16,746 nt of DNA from Gammaproteobacteria bacterium (GCA_002701705.1 NZWU01000039.1:6688-23433), one strand, 5' to 3'; positions 8,102 through 14,666 are shown, counted from the stretch's first letter. Notes: generated by a model not told the origin, from the letters alone. A program made the numbers and translations.

Positions 8102-9570
8102 TTATTTATCCCCTGCATAATCATATATGATATGTCCTCAGAGATACCAACGGTTAATGTTGTATCCAGACCCAAATACAATGTTAATGCAGTAAGAACA
8201 AAGACTCCTATACCTTGATGCGTCAAAACTGGCTCAGCTTTTATATTTTCTGCTTGTGAAAAATATATTTTTTCAATAAGTTTCCAGACATAAAATAGCG
8301 TCATAAATGAGGTAATCAAAACAATTATACTCAAATACCAAAAATCTGATTCTAATATAGATGTTACTAAGTACCATTTACTAATGAACCCAGAAGTGAG
8401 AGGTACCCCAATTAGACCAAATGATAAAATTACAAATGCTGACATCATGTATGGATATTTTTTACCTAAACCAGAAAGGTCAGTAGTTTTAACTTGTTGG
8501 TTTGTAACAAAAATTATTGCAATGACTAAAAATAAACCTGTTTTTATTATTGAATGATTAAATATATGAATTAATGAGGCAACCAAACTATCATTTGTTA
8601 GAACCATGAGTGCTATTATTATATAACTTAATTGAGCTACACTAGAAAATGCCAGCATTTTTTTCACATCAGTTTGTTTAATTGCATAGGTTGTTGATAA
8701 TAAGGCGCCAACCAAAGATATAAATAAAATAAATTCTATTAATGAATATTGTTCAAGAGGATTAATTGCATTCAATATATCGAGAAATACTCTCACCAAG
8801 ATATAGATACCAACTTTTGTTGAGGTGCCTGCAAAATAAGCAACAATTACTGATGGAGAATATGCATATGTTCTAACTAACCAAGTATGCAATGGAAAAA
8901 TTGCAGATTTGATGGCTATACCAGTAATAAGTAGGCCAATAGAAAAAATTAGTGACTTTGGTATTTCAATTTGTAAAAATTTCTCAGACATATCAGTCAT
9001 ATTTAGGGTTCCAAGATGAGCATAGATGACAGCTATGCCAAGTAGAATAAAGACAGCACCTATGCTTCCAATAAATAGATACTGCAAAGCAGCAATATTT
9101 GATCCTTTATGCATACCTTGAGAGATTAAAAAATAACTTGATAGAGATGATATCTCTAAGAATACAAAAAGATTAAATATATCATTTGTGAGAATGATTC
9201 CTGAAAAACCTACATTACATAACAACCAGGCAATATAAAATAAATATACATTTTGAGGATGTATTTCTTTTGTAATTATCTCTTTTCCGGATAGTATACA
9301 AATAAAACTCATAAAATTTATCAAAAGTAAAAAATAGCATGATAGTAGATCTGCCTGTAATCTTATTCCGATTGGAGCTTGCCAACCACCTAGCTCATAA
9401 AATATTGTTTTACCCAAATGCACCTCATAAAAAAGGAAACATACAAGGATTAGATTTACAGAAGATATAGTTAATGTTAAAAGGTATACATAATTCTTTT
9501 CTTTAATAAAGAGACATATAGGAACCATCAGTAGAGGCAAAACAATAATTAATATTGGTAACTGACTCAT
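8098..9570 (-). CDS. mrpD: Na+/H+ antiporter subunit MrpD-like
   Basis: A 490-residue antiporter subunit directly downstream of the MrpC-like gene, the place of MrpD. Charged residues of the ion path are complete: Glu139 in 'NLFVFLEISSLSSYF' (TM5), Lys221 in 'IAIKSAIFPLHTWL' (TM7), Lys252 in 'AGTSTKVGIYIL' (TM8), His335/His339/Lys343 in 'HIFNHSIIKTGLF' and Lys398 in 'TSGFISKWYLV' (TM12). 'GFISKWYL' is typical of MrpD/NuoN-like proteins. Known: MrpD and MrpA are the membrane subunits that couple H+ entry to Na+ or K+ exit. The start ATG lies 3 bp after the mrpC stop with a GATGAG purine run about ten bases upstream. MrpD is the best symbol by position and motif; strict orthology would need a tree. 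Confidence 0.88.
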   Translation of the reverse strand: MSQLPILIIVLPLLMVPICLFIKEKNYVYLLTLTISSVNLILVCFLFYEVHLGKTIFYELGGWQAPIGIRLQADLLSCYFLLLINFMSFICILSGKEIITKEIHPQNVYLFYIAWLLCNVGFSGIILTNDIFNLFVFLEISSLSSYFLISQGMHKGSNIAALQYLFIGSIGAVFILLGIAVIYAHLGTLNMTDMSEKFLQIEIPKSLIFSIGLLITGIAIKSAIFPLHTWLVRTYAYSPSVIVAYFAGTSTKVGIYILVRVFLDILNAINPLEQYSLIEFILFISLVGALLSTTYAIKQTDVKKMLAFSSVAQLSYIIIALMVLTNDSLVASLIHIFNHSIIKTGLFLVIAIIFVTNQQVKTTDLSGLGKKYPYMMSAFVILSFGLIGVPLTSGFISKWYLVTSILESDFWYLSIIVLITSFMTLFYVWKLIEKIYFSQAENIKAEPVLTHQGIGVFVLTALTLYLGLDTTLTVGISEDISYMIMQGINK

Positions 9571-9573
9571 TAC

Positions 9574-9897
9574 TTAAATCTCATCAAGTTCATCCTCTTC
9601 AATAGTCTTATGTTTCTTTTTTATACTTACTATTAATGCTAGCGCAAGACTTGTGGTTGCAATACCAACAACAATTGCAGTAAGTATTAAAACATGTGGC
9701 AATGGATTAGAGTAAATTGCATCAGCACCTATTAGTATAGGGGGAATACCATTTTCAACCTTGCTAATAATTAAATAAAAAATAAAAACAGATGCTTGAA
9801 AAATATTTAAACCAATAACTTTCTTTATTAGATTGGTCTCTCGTATGATGATAAACAAACCAATTAGTAATAACACAATATCTAATACAAATATCAT
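9574..9897 (-). CDS. mrpC: Na+/H+ antiporter subunit MrpC (NuoK-like)
   Basis: A 107-residue NuoK-like protein with three predicted helices. The MrpC wording is visible around residues 54-88: 'PILIGADAIYSNPLPHVL' followed by 'ILTAIVVGIATTSLALAL'. The C-terminal tail is short and strongly charged ('KKKHKTIEEDELDEI'). MrpC sits next to MrpD in the complex and resembles NuoK of complex I. It is spaced 3 bp from both neighbours, consistent with one polycistronic message. Length matches family members. Confidence 0.92.
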   Translation of the reverse strand: MIFVLDIVLLLIGLFIIIRETNLIKKVIGLNIFQASVFIFYLIISKVENGIPPILIGADAIYSNPLPHVLILTAIVVGIATTSLALALIVSIKKKHKTIEEDELDEI

Positions 9898-9900
9898 TAT

Positions 9901-10317
9901 TTAACTTTCCTCATTGTTAAAGGCATAAAAGACCAGTATCATCACATTGCCCACAGTTAATCCAACACCAATCTCTATTAGGAAAATGCCTATCATTTGC
10001 CCACTTGTACTATCAAATGAGAAAGAATTATATTCTAAAAAATTGCCGCCTAGAATGATTCCCATAATCCCCACTCCAACAAAAAGTAAAACACCAATAC
10101 CCATTAAAATTTTTGACATTCGTTGGCTTAATACCGCTTTTCCGACGTCAATTCCAAATATGATGTTGTATAAAATAAACCCCGAGGCTAGAATTACTCC
10201 TGCTTGAAAACCACCGCCAGCAGAATAATCTCCATGGAACTGAACATAGAGACCAAAAAGCAAGATTAGAGGTATCGTCAGTTTGGTTATAATCCTAAGA
10301 ATTATATAATCTTTCAT
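9901..10317 (-). CDS. mrpB: Na+/H+ antiporter subunit MrpB (MnhB domain)
   Basis: A 138-residue MnhB-domain protein with about four helices. The diagnostic glycine-rich motif is seen at residues 22-41, 'GLYVQFHGDYSAGGGFQAG', which includes His28 and the GGGFQAG core typical of MrpB. Known: MrpB is a small integral subunit of the antiporter, homologous to MbhF of membrane-bound hydrogenases. The start ATG overlaps the stop of the DUF4040 gene by 4 bp (ATGA). No other interpretation competes. Confidence 0.92.
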   Translation of the reverse strand: MKDYIILRIITKLTIPLILLFGLYVQFHGDYSAGGGFQAGVILASGFILYNIIFGIDVGKAVLSQRMSKILMGIGVLLFVGVGIMGIILGGNFLEYNSFSFDSTSGQMIGIFLIEIGVGLTVGNVMILVFYAFNNEES

Positions 10318-10844
10318 TGTTCTTTATATTCCTTCCTTAATATTCCAATTACAGAAATTCCAGCAATAAATATAACTACAACTTCGCCAAGTGTGTCAAA
10401 CCCACGGTAACTTGCCAAAACAGAAGTTACGACATTAGGGATACCTATTTCTTGATCTGTATTTTTTAGATAATAGTCTGTGACGTATGAATCAGTAGAA
10501 GCCTTGGCTTCACCAAATTTCGGCAGATCAGAAATAATATAACTCAATGAAGCAGTAAGTACTAAAAATAGAACTAAGCTAAATAAAAAAGGTTTAGTAT
10601 TTTTTTTTATAATAAAATCCATATGCTTTAAACTACTTAAAAATAAAATAGTCGAAATACCAGCACCAACAGCAGCCTCTGTTAATGAGACATCTACTCC
10701 ATCTAATAATAAAAAGACCAGAGCACATATCATGCTAAAAATAGTCATAGACATTATTGCAGCAAATAAATTTCTGCTGAACATAATGTAAACAGAAATG
10801 ATTATGAGGATTAATAATAAAAAATAAAGAATGTAAATTGTTAT
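10314..10844 (-). CDS. Stand-alone MrpA C-terminal domain (DUF4040/MbhD + MbhE-like subunit), probable AUA or AUU start
   Basis: This protein corresponds to the C-terminal part of MrpA, here a separate gene. An MbhD-type segment (Asp51-Val-Ser-Leu-Thr-Glu56 in 'DVSLTEAAVGAG') is followed by an MbhE-type segment with 'YRGFDTLGEVVVIFIAGISV' (about residues 146-165, numbered from the proposed start). The first canonical start, ATG at 10784, would give 156 residues and remove most of the first transmembrane helix. The frame stays open upstream and encodes a hydrophobic helix ('ITIYILYFLLLILIIISVYI') just before 'MFSRNLFAA', where family members have TM1. No ATG, GTG or TTG lies in that extension. 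Candidate starts are ATA at 10844, overlapping the mrpG stop as ATAA with GGAGA seven bases upstream, or ATT at 10838. Function in the complex is certain by motif; the start is inferred. Confidence 0.82.
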   Translation of the reverse strand: MTIYILYFLLLILIIISVYIMFSRNLFAAIMSMTIFSMICALVFLLLDGVDVSLTEAAVGAGISTILFLSSLKHMDFIIKKNTKPFLFSLVLFLVLTASLSYIISDLPKFGEAKASTDSYVTDYYLKNTDQEIGIPNVVTSVLASYRGFDTLGEVVVIFIAGISVIGILRKEYKEQ

Positions 10845-11134
10845 TGCATTTCTCCGTTCTTATCTTGGTTTTTAAAAAATACTTGGGACAATGCATGTAT
10901 AGCAGTTGTACCAGTTATATATAAAAATATAAGTATTAAAAAAAGTTTTAATGAATACAAAGTTAAACCAGAATTAATCATTAATGCCAAAATAATTAAA
11001 AGCGTAGAGAGTGTATCTACTACTGATGCAGCATGTGTTCTTGATAGAAAATCTTTGAATTTAAAGAGACCGATTGTTCCTATAAGCAATGTTATACAAC
11101 CAGTCAACATAAGAAAGGTTGATAAGATATTCAT
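10841..11134 (-). CDS. mrpG: Na+/H+ antiporter subunit MrpG
   Basis: A 97-residue MrpG with three predicted helices. The family signature is seen at residues 26-45 ('FKDFLSRTHAASVVDTLSTL', with Asp28, Arg32 and His34) and again near the end in 'TGTTAIHALSQ' (His80). It corresponds to MbhC in hydrogenase complexes. The ATG overlaps the mrpF stop by 4 bp. Its 3' end carries a GGAG-like sequence (in 'AACGGAGAAATG') that could serve as the ribosome site of the next gene. Confidence 0.91.
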   Translation of the reverse strand: MNILSTFLMLTGCITLLIGTIGLFKFKDFLSRTHAASVVDTLSTLLIILALMINSGLTLYSLKLFLILIFLYITGTTAIHALSQVFFKNQDKNGEMQ

Positions 11135-11397
11135 TTAGATATCCTTCTATTTTCAAAGTATTTTAATATAACAATTGTGGATATAAAATTGATTAATGCA
11201 TATACCATAGCGATATCAGAAAAATCATTTGTTGATTCAATTGCGCTAACTAAAAGTATTAGCAGCACTATTTTTGTACCTAATAAATTTGTGGTAAGAA
11301 TTTTTGTAAAGATATCTTTTAGGGATATGAATCTAAGTATAGATATCAGTATTGCCAGTATTATGGCAATAATAGTAATTATGTATACGTCAATCAT
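11131..11397 (-). CDS. mrpF: Na+/H+ antiporter subunit MrpF
   Basis: An 88-residue MrpF with three hydrophobic helices. The conserved Asp61 appears in 'DIAMVYALINFISTIVILKY' (residues 61-80), matching the family pattern of an Asp followed by a 'YALLNF'-like helix; Arg22 follows the first helix as is usual. It overlaps mrpE by 8 bp upstream and mrpG by 4 bp downstream. It corresponds to MbhB in hydrogenase complexes. Confidence 0.9.
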   Translation of the reverse strand: MIDVYIITIIAIILAILISILRFISLKDIFTKILTTNLLGTKIVLLILLVSAIESTNDFSDIAMVYALINFISTIVILKYFENRRISK

Positions 11398-11896
11398 GTA
11401 ATTTACTTTCCGTCGATTTAACCATAGAATCCATCGTATTTTTCAAAATAGCTTTTTTAAATGGATCTGCAAGTGTATGTACCGTCAAATTATCCTCATT
11501 AATATCAATAGTTACGGTGCCAGGAGTGAATGTTATTGAGTTAGCATATAAAACTTTTCCAACGGTTGATTTTTGTGACGCTTTTAATTTTATGATGGAA
11601 GGATTAGTTTTATTTTTTGGTGAAATTATATAGAAACAAACCAAGATATTTGCAAGAATCATTTCCTTCATTAACCAAAAAACATAGGCTATTAATTTAA
11701 AAAATTTGAAATTAATCATACTTGTTTCATGATCGATGATATCCATCTTATTTATTAGAATAATAATAAACAAAGAGGATAGAAGTCCAAGGGCAATCAT
11801 GCCAATTGAGGTAATACCGGAAAGTATCAACCAGAAAAAAAAGACAACAATGAATACTTTTATCAAATGATTGGATTGTTTATAGTTCTCAAACAT
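11390..11896 (-). CDS. mrpE: Na+/H+ antiporter subunit MrpE
   Basis: A 168-residue MrpE with N-terminal helices and a soluble C-terminal domain. The diagnostic sequence is 'YANSITFTPGTVTIDI' followed by 'LTVHTLAD' in the C-terminal half. MrpE is the first gene of the antiporter set here, as in mbhABC..., whereas canonical mrp operons begin with mrpA. I chose the ATG at 11896; a GTG directly before it (11899) is equally in frame and would add one residue. No good Shine-Dalgarno is visible. A near-perfect -10 hexamer lies about 16 bp upstream, so translation may occur from a very short leader. Confidence 0.9.
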   Translation of the reverse strand: MFENYKQSNHLIKVFIVVFFFWLILSGITSIGMIALGLLSSLFIIILINKMDIIDHETSMINFKFFKLIAYVFWLMKEMILANILVCFYIISPKNKTNPSIIKLKASQKSTVGKVLYANSITFTPGTVTIDINEDNLTVHTLADPFKKAILKNTMDSMVKSTESKLHD

Positions 11897-11911
11897 CACT
11901 CATCAATCAGT

Positions 11912-11940
11912 ATTATAACTGCAAACATACCAATTTACCA
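11912..11940 (-). promoter_or_regulatory. Possible internal promoter for the antiporter operon
   Basis: Read on the minus strand, the 47-bp gap between nadC and mrpE contains a perfect TATAAT (11917-11912). A poor -35 candidate TGGTAA lies 17 bp upstream (11940-11935). The predicted start would leave a leader of only about ten bases before the mrpE ATG, which fits the absence of a ribosome site. In such A+T-rich DNA a TATAAT can arise by chance, and the genes could equally be transcribed through from the alanine symporter. Confidence 0.3.
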
Positions 11941-11943
11941 TAT

Positions 11944-12774
11944 TCACCGAATGAGTAATGACATATCGAGAGCATGTATGTTTTTAGTTAGAGAGCCAAT
12001 GGATATATAGGAGACTCCCTTTAGAGCATAATGATTTATATTTTTAAGCGTAATATTGCCTGATATTTCAACCGGAATAGATTCTATTATTTTTAAACTT
12101 TTTTTCAATTTAGTGAGATTAAAATTATCTAGTAAAATTCGGTCTATATCTAGTTTATTCAAAAACTTCACATCTTGAATTGTTTTAGCCTCCACTACAA
12201 TTGGTTTTTTGTATCTTCTTAATTTTATTACAAAATCACTCAAATTATCTATTATCCTGAGGTGATTATCCTTGATGAGAATTGATTCAGATAAGGATAA
12301 CCTATGAGATTTACATCCAACCTCTAGACATGCACAATTTTGCGCATATCTGAATCCTGGTATTGTTTTTCTGGTATGCAATAAAGTAATTTTTTTGTTT
12401 TTAACTTTATTTATAAATTCTTTTGCAATAGTACATGTAGATGATAATGTTTGTAAAAAATTTAGCGAAACCCTTTCTCCTTTTAAAATTGATTTAGCGC
12501 TACCAGAGATTTCACAAACAACTTGATTTTTTCTCACTGCATTTCCATCTTTTAATTTCCATTTTACTTTTAATTTAGAATCCACTTTCTTGAAAACTGC
12601 ATTTACCCAATGAGTACCAAATAGTACGCCAGGTTCTCTGAAAATAATTTTTGCAAATGCTTTTTTCTTAGAAGGTATTAAATATGATGTTATGTCCTTT
12701 TTAATATCATCTTCTATTAATGCATTTTTTACATGATTAGCAATTATATTTTTTATTCTGTAGTTAATAATCAT
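11944..12774 (-). CDS. nadC: Nicotinate-nucleotide pyrophosphorylase (quinolinate phosphoribosyltransferase), divergent
   Basis: A 276-residue NadC, which condenses quinolinate with PRPP to give nicotinate mononucleotide, CO2 and PPi in de novo NAD synthesis. Seen: 'GERVSLNFLQTLSSTCT' (Arg101), 'TRKTIPGFR' (Arg135, Lys136), His157-Arg158, 'LIKDNH' (Lys168), Glu195 and Lys197 in 'VVEAKTI', Asp216 in 'ILLDNF', and 'EISGNITLKNI' with 'YISIGSLTK' closing the barrel. Substrate-binding basic residues are therefore kept. Odd: His133 replaces the Asp of the usual DTRKT, and the glycine-rich 'GGG.NHR' segment reads 'EVGCKSHR', so it is a divergent member. It starts 7 bp after the symporter stop. NadA and NadB are not in the window. 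ModD, a NadC paralog of molybdate operons, is less likely given 'LIKDNH' and no mod genes. Confidence 0.87.
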   Translation of the reverse strand: MIINYRIKNIIANHVKNALIEDDIKKDITSYLIPSKKKAFAKIIFREPGVLFGTHWVNAVFKKVDSKLKVKWKLKDGNAVRKNQVVCEISGSAKSILKGERVSLNFLQTLSSTCTIAKEFINKVKNKKITLLHTRKTIPGFRYAQNCACLEVGCKSHRLSLSESILIKDNHLRIIDNLSDFVIKLRRYKKPIVVEAKTIQDVKFLNKLDIDRILLDNFNLTKLKKSLKIIESIPVEISGNITLKNINHYALKGVSYISIGSLTKNIHALDMSLLIR

Positions 12775-12781
12775 TTAAACA

Positions 12782-14116
12782 TTAGTTTTTACTTAACAAC
12801 TCTCTCGTTTTTGAAAAGACCAAAGGACTTAGGAGTATTAGCGCAATTAAATTAGGGATGGCCATTAGCCCATTCATAATATCAGCTATCAACCAAACAA
12901 GATTTAATTTTATTATAGCTCCAAAAGGGATAATTATAATCCATAGCAATCTGTAAATAGGTATAACTTTTTCACCAAAAATAAATTCAGCACATTTCTC
13001 GCCGTAATAACTCCAACCAATGATTGTACTGAATGCAAAAAGTATCAATCCAAATATAACAATATATTTACCAAAAATTGGAAGGCCTTGGTCAAATGCC
13101 GACGTTGTTAAGGCAGCACCATTAATGCCACTTAACCATTCACCACTTATAAGAACAACAAATGCAGTAATACTGCAAACTATTAGAGTATCAATTAATG
13201 GTTCCAACATCGAAATAGATCCTTGTTTAGCTGGATTGTTTGTTTGTGCAGCTGCATGTGCTATTGGTGAACTACCTAGACCAGCTTCATTTGAAAATAC
13301 ACCTCGTGATACACCAAACCTAACAGCCATGGATATAGTTGCGCCCGCAAAACCACCAGCAGCAGCTGTTTCTGTAAAGGCTGAATTTATTATAAGGAAA
13401 AACATTTTAGGTATCAGAGAATAGTTATCAATGATAATAATCAGACCACCTAATATATATAGTAAAGACATAATGGGCACCAGTTTTGATGCAACATTCC
13501 CAATGCTTTTTATACCACCCAAGATTACAAATGCCACAAGCACAGCTATGGTAAAACCAATGATTGATTGTGAAACACCAAATTCAATGTTGATAACCTG
13601 AGAAACTGAATTTACTTGAACGCCATTACCAATGCCAAAAGCGGCTACCATGCCAAAAGCTGCAAAAAGATAGGCAAGAAAATGATATTTTTTATCTAAG
13701 CCATTCTTTATATAATACATTGGCCCACCTACAATATTATTTTTAGAATTACGTTCTCTAAAATATATGGCTAGGAAAGCCTCACAATATTTTGTGGCCA
13801 TACCAAACAAGGCTGTAATCCACATCCAAAAAATTGCACCTGGCCCACCAAGAAAAATAGCAGTAGCAACACCTGCAATATTACCAGTGCCCACAGTTGC
13901 TGATAGGGCGGTCATTAATGATTGGAAAGAAGAGATATCACCATCACTTTGTTCCCCATCCTTCTTAAAAAGAGATCTGAAACCATAGGCCATATTGGTG
14001 ATAGGGAAAGCTTTAAGACCAAATGTTAAATAGATTCCTACTCCAAGCAACAAGGATAAGGTAATAGGGCCCCATACTATGCCACTGACTGTATCGAGAA
14101 GTATGCTGAAATCCAT
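12782..14116 (-). CDS. Sodium:alanine symporter, AGCS family (AlsT/DagA-like)
   Basis: A 444-residue polytopic protein of the alanine-or-glycine:cation symporter family. Seen: 'FQSLMTALSATVGTGNIAGV' at about residues 64-83 followed by 'ATAIFLGGPGAIFWMWITA', the family signature, plus 'GGPMYYIKNGL' and 'RGVFSNEAGLGSSPIAHAAA'. Known: AGCS members co-import alanine, glycine or related amino acids with Na+ (or H+). The specific substrate cannot be assigned here. It is the first gene of the minus-strand run, 7 bp before nadC, and faces the plus-strand regulator across a 72-bp gap. No Shine-Dalgarno is evident before the ATG. Na+ coupling would link it to the antiporter complex downstream, but that link is inference. 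Confidence 0.92.
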   Translation of the reverse strand: MDFSILLDTVSGIVWGPITLSLLLGVGIYLTFGLKAFPITNMAYGFRSLFKKDGEQSDGDISSFQSLMTALSATVGTGNIAGVATAIFLGGPGAIFWMWITALFGMATKYCEAFLAIYFRERNSKNNIVGGPMYYIKNGLDKKYHFLAYLFAAFGMVAAFGIGNGVQVNSVSQVINIEFGVSQSIIGFTIAVLVAFVILGGIKSIGNVASKLVPIMSLLYILGGLIIIIDNYSLIPKMFFLIINSAFTETAAAGGFAGATISMAVRFGVSRGVFSNEAGLGSSPIAHAAAQTNNPAKQGSISMLEPLIDTLIVCSITAFVVLISGEWLSGINGAALTTSAFDQGLPIFGKYIVIFGLILFAFSTIIGWSYYGEKCAEFIFGEKVIPIYRLLWIIIIPFGAIIKLNLVWLIADIMNGLMAIPNLIALILLSPLVFSKTRELLSKN

Positions 14117-14188
14117 TAATATTTTTTAGAGTTATATAGTGTTATGTCTATCATTTAGTTATTATATACAGAAGTATAAAATAGTAAC
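14117..14188 (+). promoter_or_regulatory. Divergent promoter region between symporter and orphan regulator
   Basis: A 72-bp, very A+T-rich gap between divergently transcribed genes, so it must hold both promoters. On the plus strand TATAAA at 14175-14180 is a possible -10, which would give an almost leaderless regulator message. On the minus strand a TATAAT-like hexamer lies inside the 'TATATAAT' reading at about 14160-14167. Convincing -35 boxes are absent on both strands. A short inverted repeat, TATAC-agaag-type spacer-GTATA (14165-14178), could be an operator but is weak. Confidence 0.4.
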
Positions 14189-14512
14189 ATGACAGAAAAT
14201 GCCCAACAATGTTCAGAATGGAAAGATGTAAAAATCGATCATAGATCCCGAAGGGTTTATTGCTGCTTCAGAGAAATAGCTATCTCTCCAAGAGAATACA
14301 GAATACTGGAATTATTGATAAAAAATCCTGGCAAAGTCTTCTCACGTGAAGAAATCATAACCTCTGTTTGGGGGAAAAAGGTCCATATAGGCTCTAGGGT
14401 TATAGATGTGTATGTAAGACGGTTGAGAAAAGCACTGAATTCCAATAATTCATGCCAGTTTGGGATAAGGACCGCCAGGTCTTTTGGTTATTCGATAGAT
14501 TATATAAAGTGA
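14189..14512 (+). CDS. Orphan OmpR/PhoB-type winged-helix DNA-binding protein without receiver domain
   Basis: A 107-residue protein that is essentially one Trans_reg_C winged-helix domain. It follows the PhoB pattern: 'FSREEIITSVWGKKVHIGSR' (Trp61), recognition helix 'VIDVYVRRLRKAL' (residues 71-83), and a wing with 'TARSFGY' (Thr95, Arg97, Tyr101). Residues at positions that contact DNA in E. coli PhoB (Arg193, Arg200, Arg201, Arg203, Thr217, Arg219, Tyr223) are kept here as Arg70, Arg77, Arg78, Arg80, Thr95, Arg97 and Tyr101. There is no phospho-acceptor receiver domain: an in-frame TAA at 14177-14179 lies just 12 bp upstream and the 72-bp gap could not encode one. It would therefore bind DNA without phosphorelay control. 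The next gene is a PiT-like permease, so it may regulate that; this is inference. Cys8, Cys25, Cys26 and Cys89 are unusual for so small a domain. Confidence 0.85.
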   Translation: MTENAQQCSEWKDVKIDHRSRRVYCCFREIAISPREYRILELLIKNPGKVFSREEIITSVWGKKVHIGSRVIDVYVRRLRKALNSNNSCQFGIRTARSFGYSIDYIK

Positions 14513-14532
14513 CTGTAGTTTTTGTAATATAA

Positions 14533-14560
14533 TTTTAACAAAAATTTAATAAAATTTGTC
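14533..14560 (+). promoter_or_regulatory. Candidate tandem operator (10-11-bp-spaced direct repeats)
   Basis: Three related hexamers, TTTAAC (14534), TTTAAT (14545) and TTTGTC (14555), are spaced 11 and 10 bp apart. That is one helical turn, the arrangement bound by tandem OmpR/PhoB-family dimers. They lie just upstream of the best -35 candidate for the permease gene, where an activator would sit. They do not match the enterobacterial Pho box (CTGTCAT repeats) well, and the A+T-rich background weakens the case. Confidence 0.35.
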
Positions 14561-14588
14561 TTTACAAAATTATCTAATAAATTATTAT
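14561..14588 (+). promoter_or_regulatory. Putative promoter of the PiT-like permease and porin
   Basis: TTTACA (14561-14566, five of six matches to the -35 consensus) and TATTAT (14583-14588, five of six matches to the -10 consensus) are separated by 16 bp. The predicted start near 14595 gives a leader of about 72 bases. The repeats just upstream fit an activator site. Confidence 0.4.
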
Positions 14589-14594
14589 TCTCAT

Positions 14595-14622
14595 ATGAGT
14601 ATCAGTCTGATTGTATACTCAT
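14595..14622 (+). repeat. Perfect 8-bp inverted repeat in the permease leader
   Basis: ATGAGTAT (14595-14602) and ATACTCAT (14615-14622) are perfect inverted copies separated by 12 bases. Within the same span ATCAG-T-CTGAT (14601-14611) is a second, nested palindrome. The dyad overlaps the predicted transcription start, so it could be a repressor operator or a 5' leader hairpin. It has no following T-run and is not a terminator. Confidence 0.5.
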
Positions 14623-14656
14623 CTAAACAGGGGTTAGATAGATTAAACTTTACTTA

Positions 14657-14662
14657 AAGGAG
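14657..14662 (+). promoter_or_regulatory. Strong ribosome binding site of the PiT-like permease
   Basis: AAGGAG ends four bases before the ATG at 14667. It is the clearest Shine-Dalgarno in the window and fixes this start; most other genes here have weak or no ribosome sites. Confidence 0.75.
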
Positions 14663-14666
14663 CCTC

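Noticed and set aside
4763..11896. Reading the minus-strand operon as complex I (nuo) or a hydrogenase
   Set aside because: MrpE, MrpF, MrpG and MnhB signatures are present and no NuoB/C/D/E/F/G/H/I, hydrogenase or iron-sulfur motifs are encoded here.
11944..12774. ModD (molybdate-operon NadC paralog) for the nadC-like gene
   Set aside because: The 'LIKDNH', 'TRKTIPGFR' and 'EISGNITL' wording fits NadC and no molybdate transport genes are nearby.
13020..13424. 134-codon open frame on the plus strand opposite the alanine symporter
   Set aside because: Fully antisense to a clear AGCS gene, with low-complexity composition and no family resemblance.
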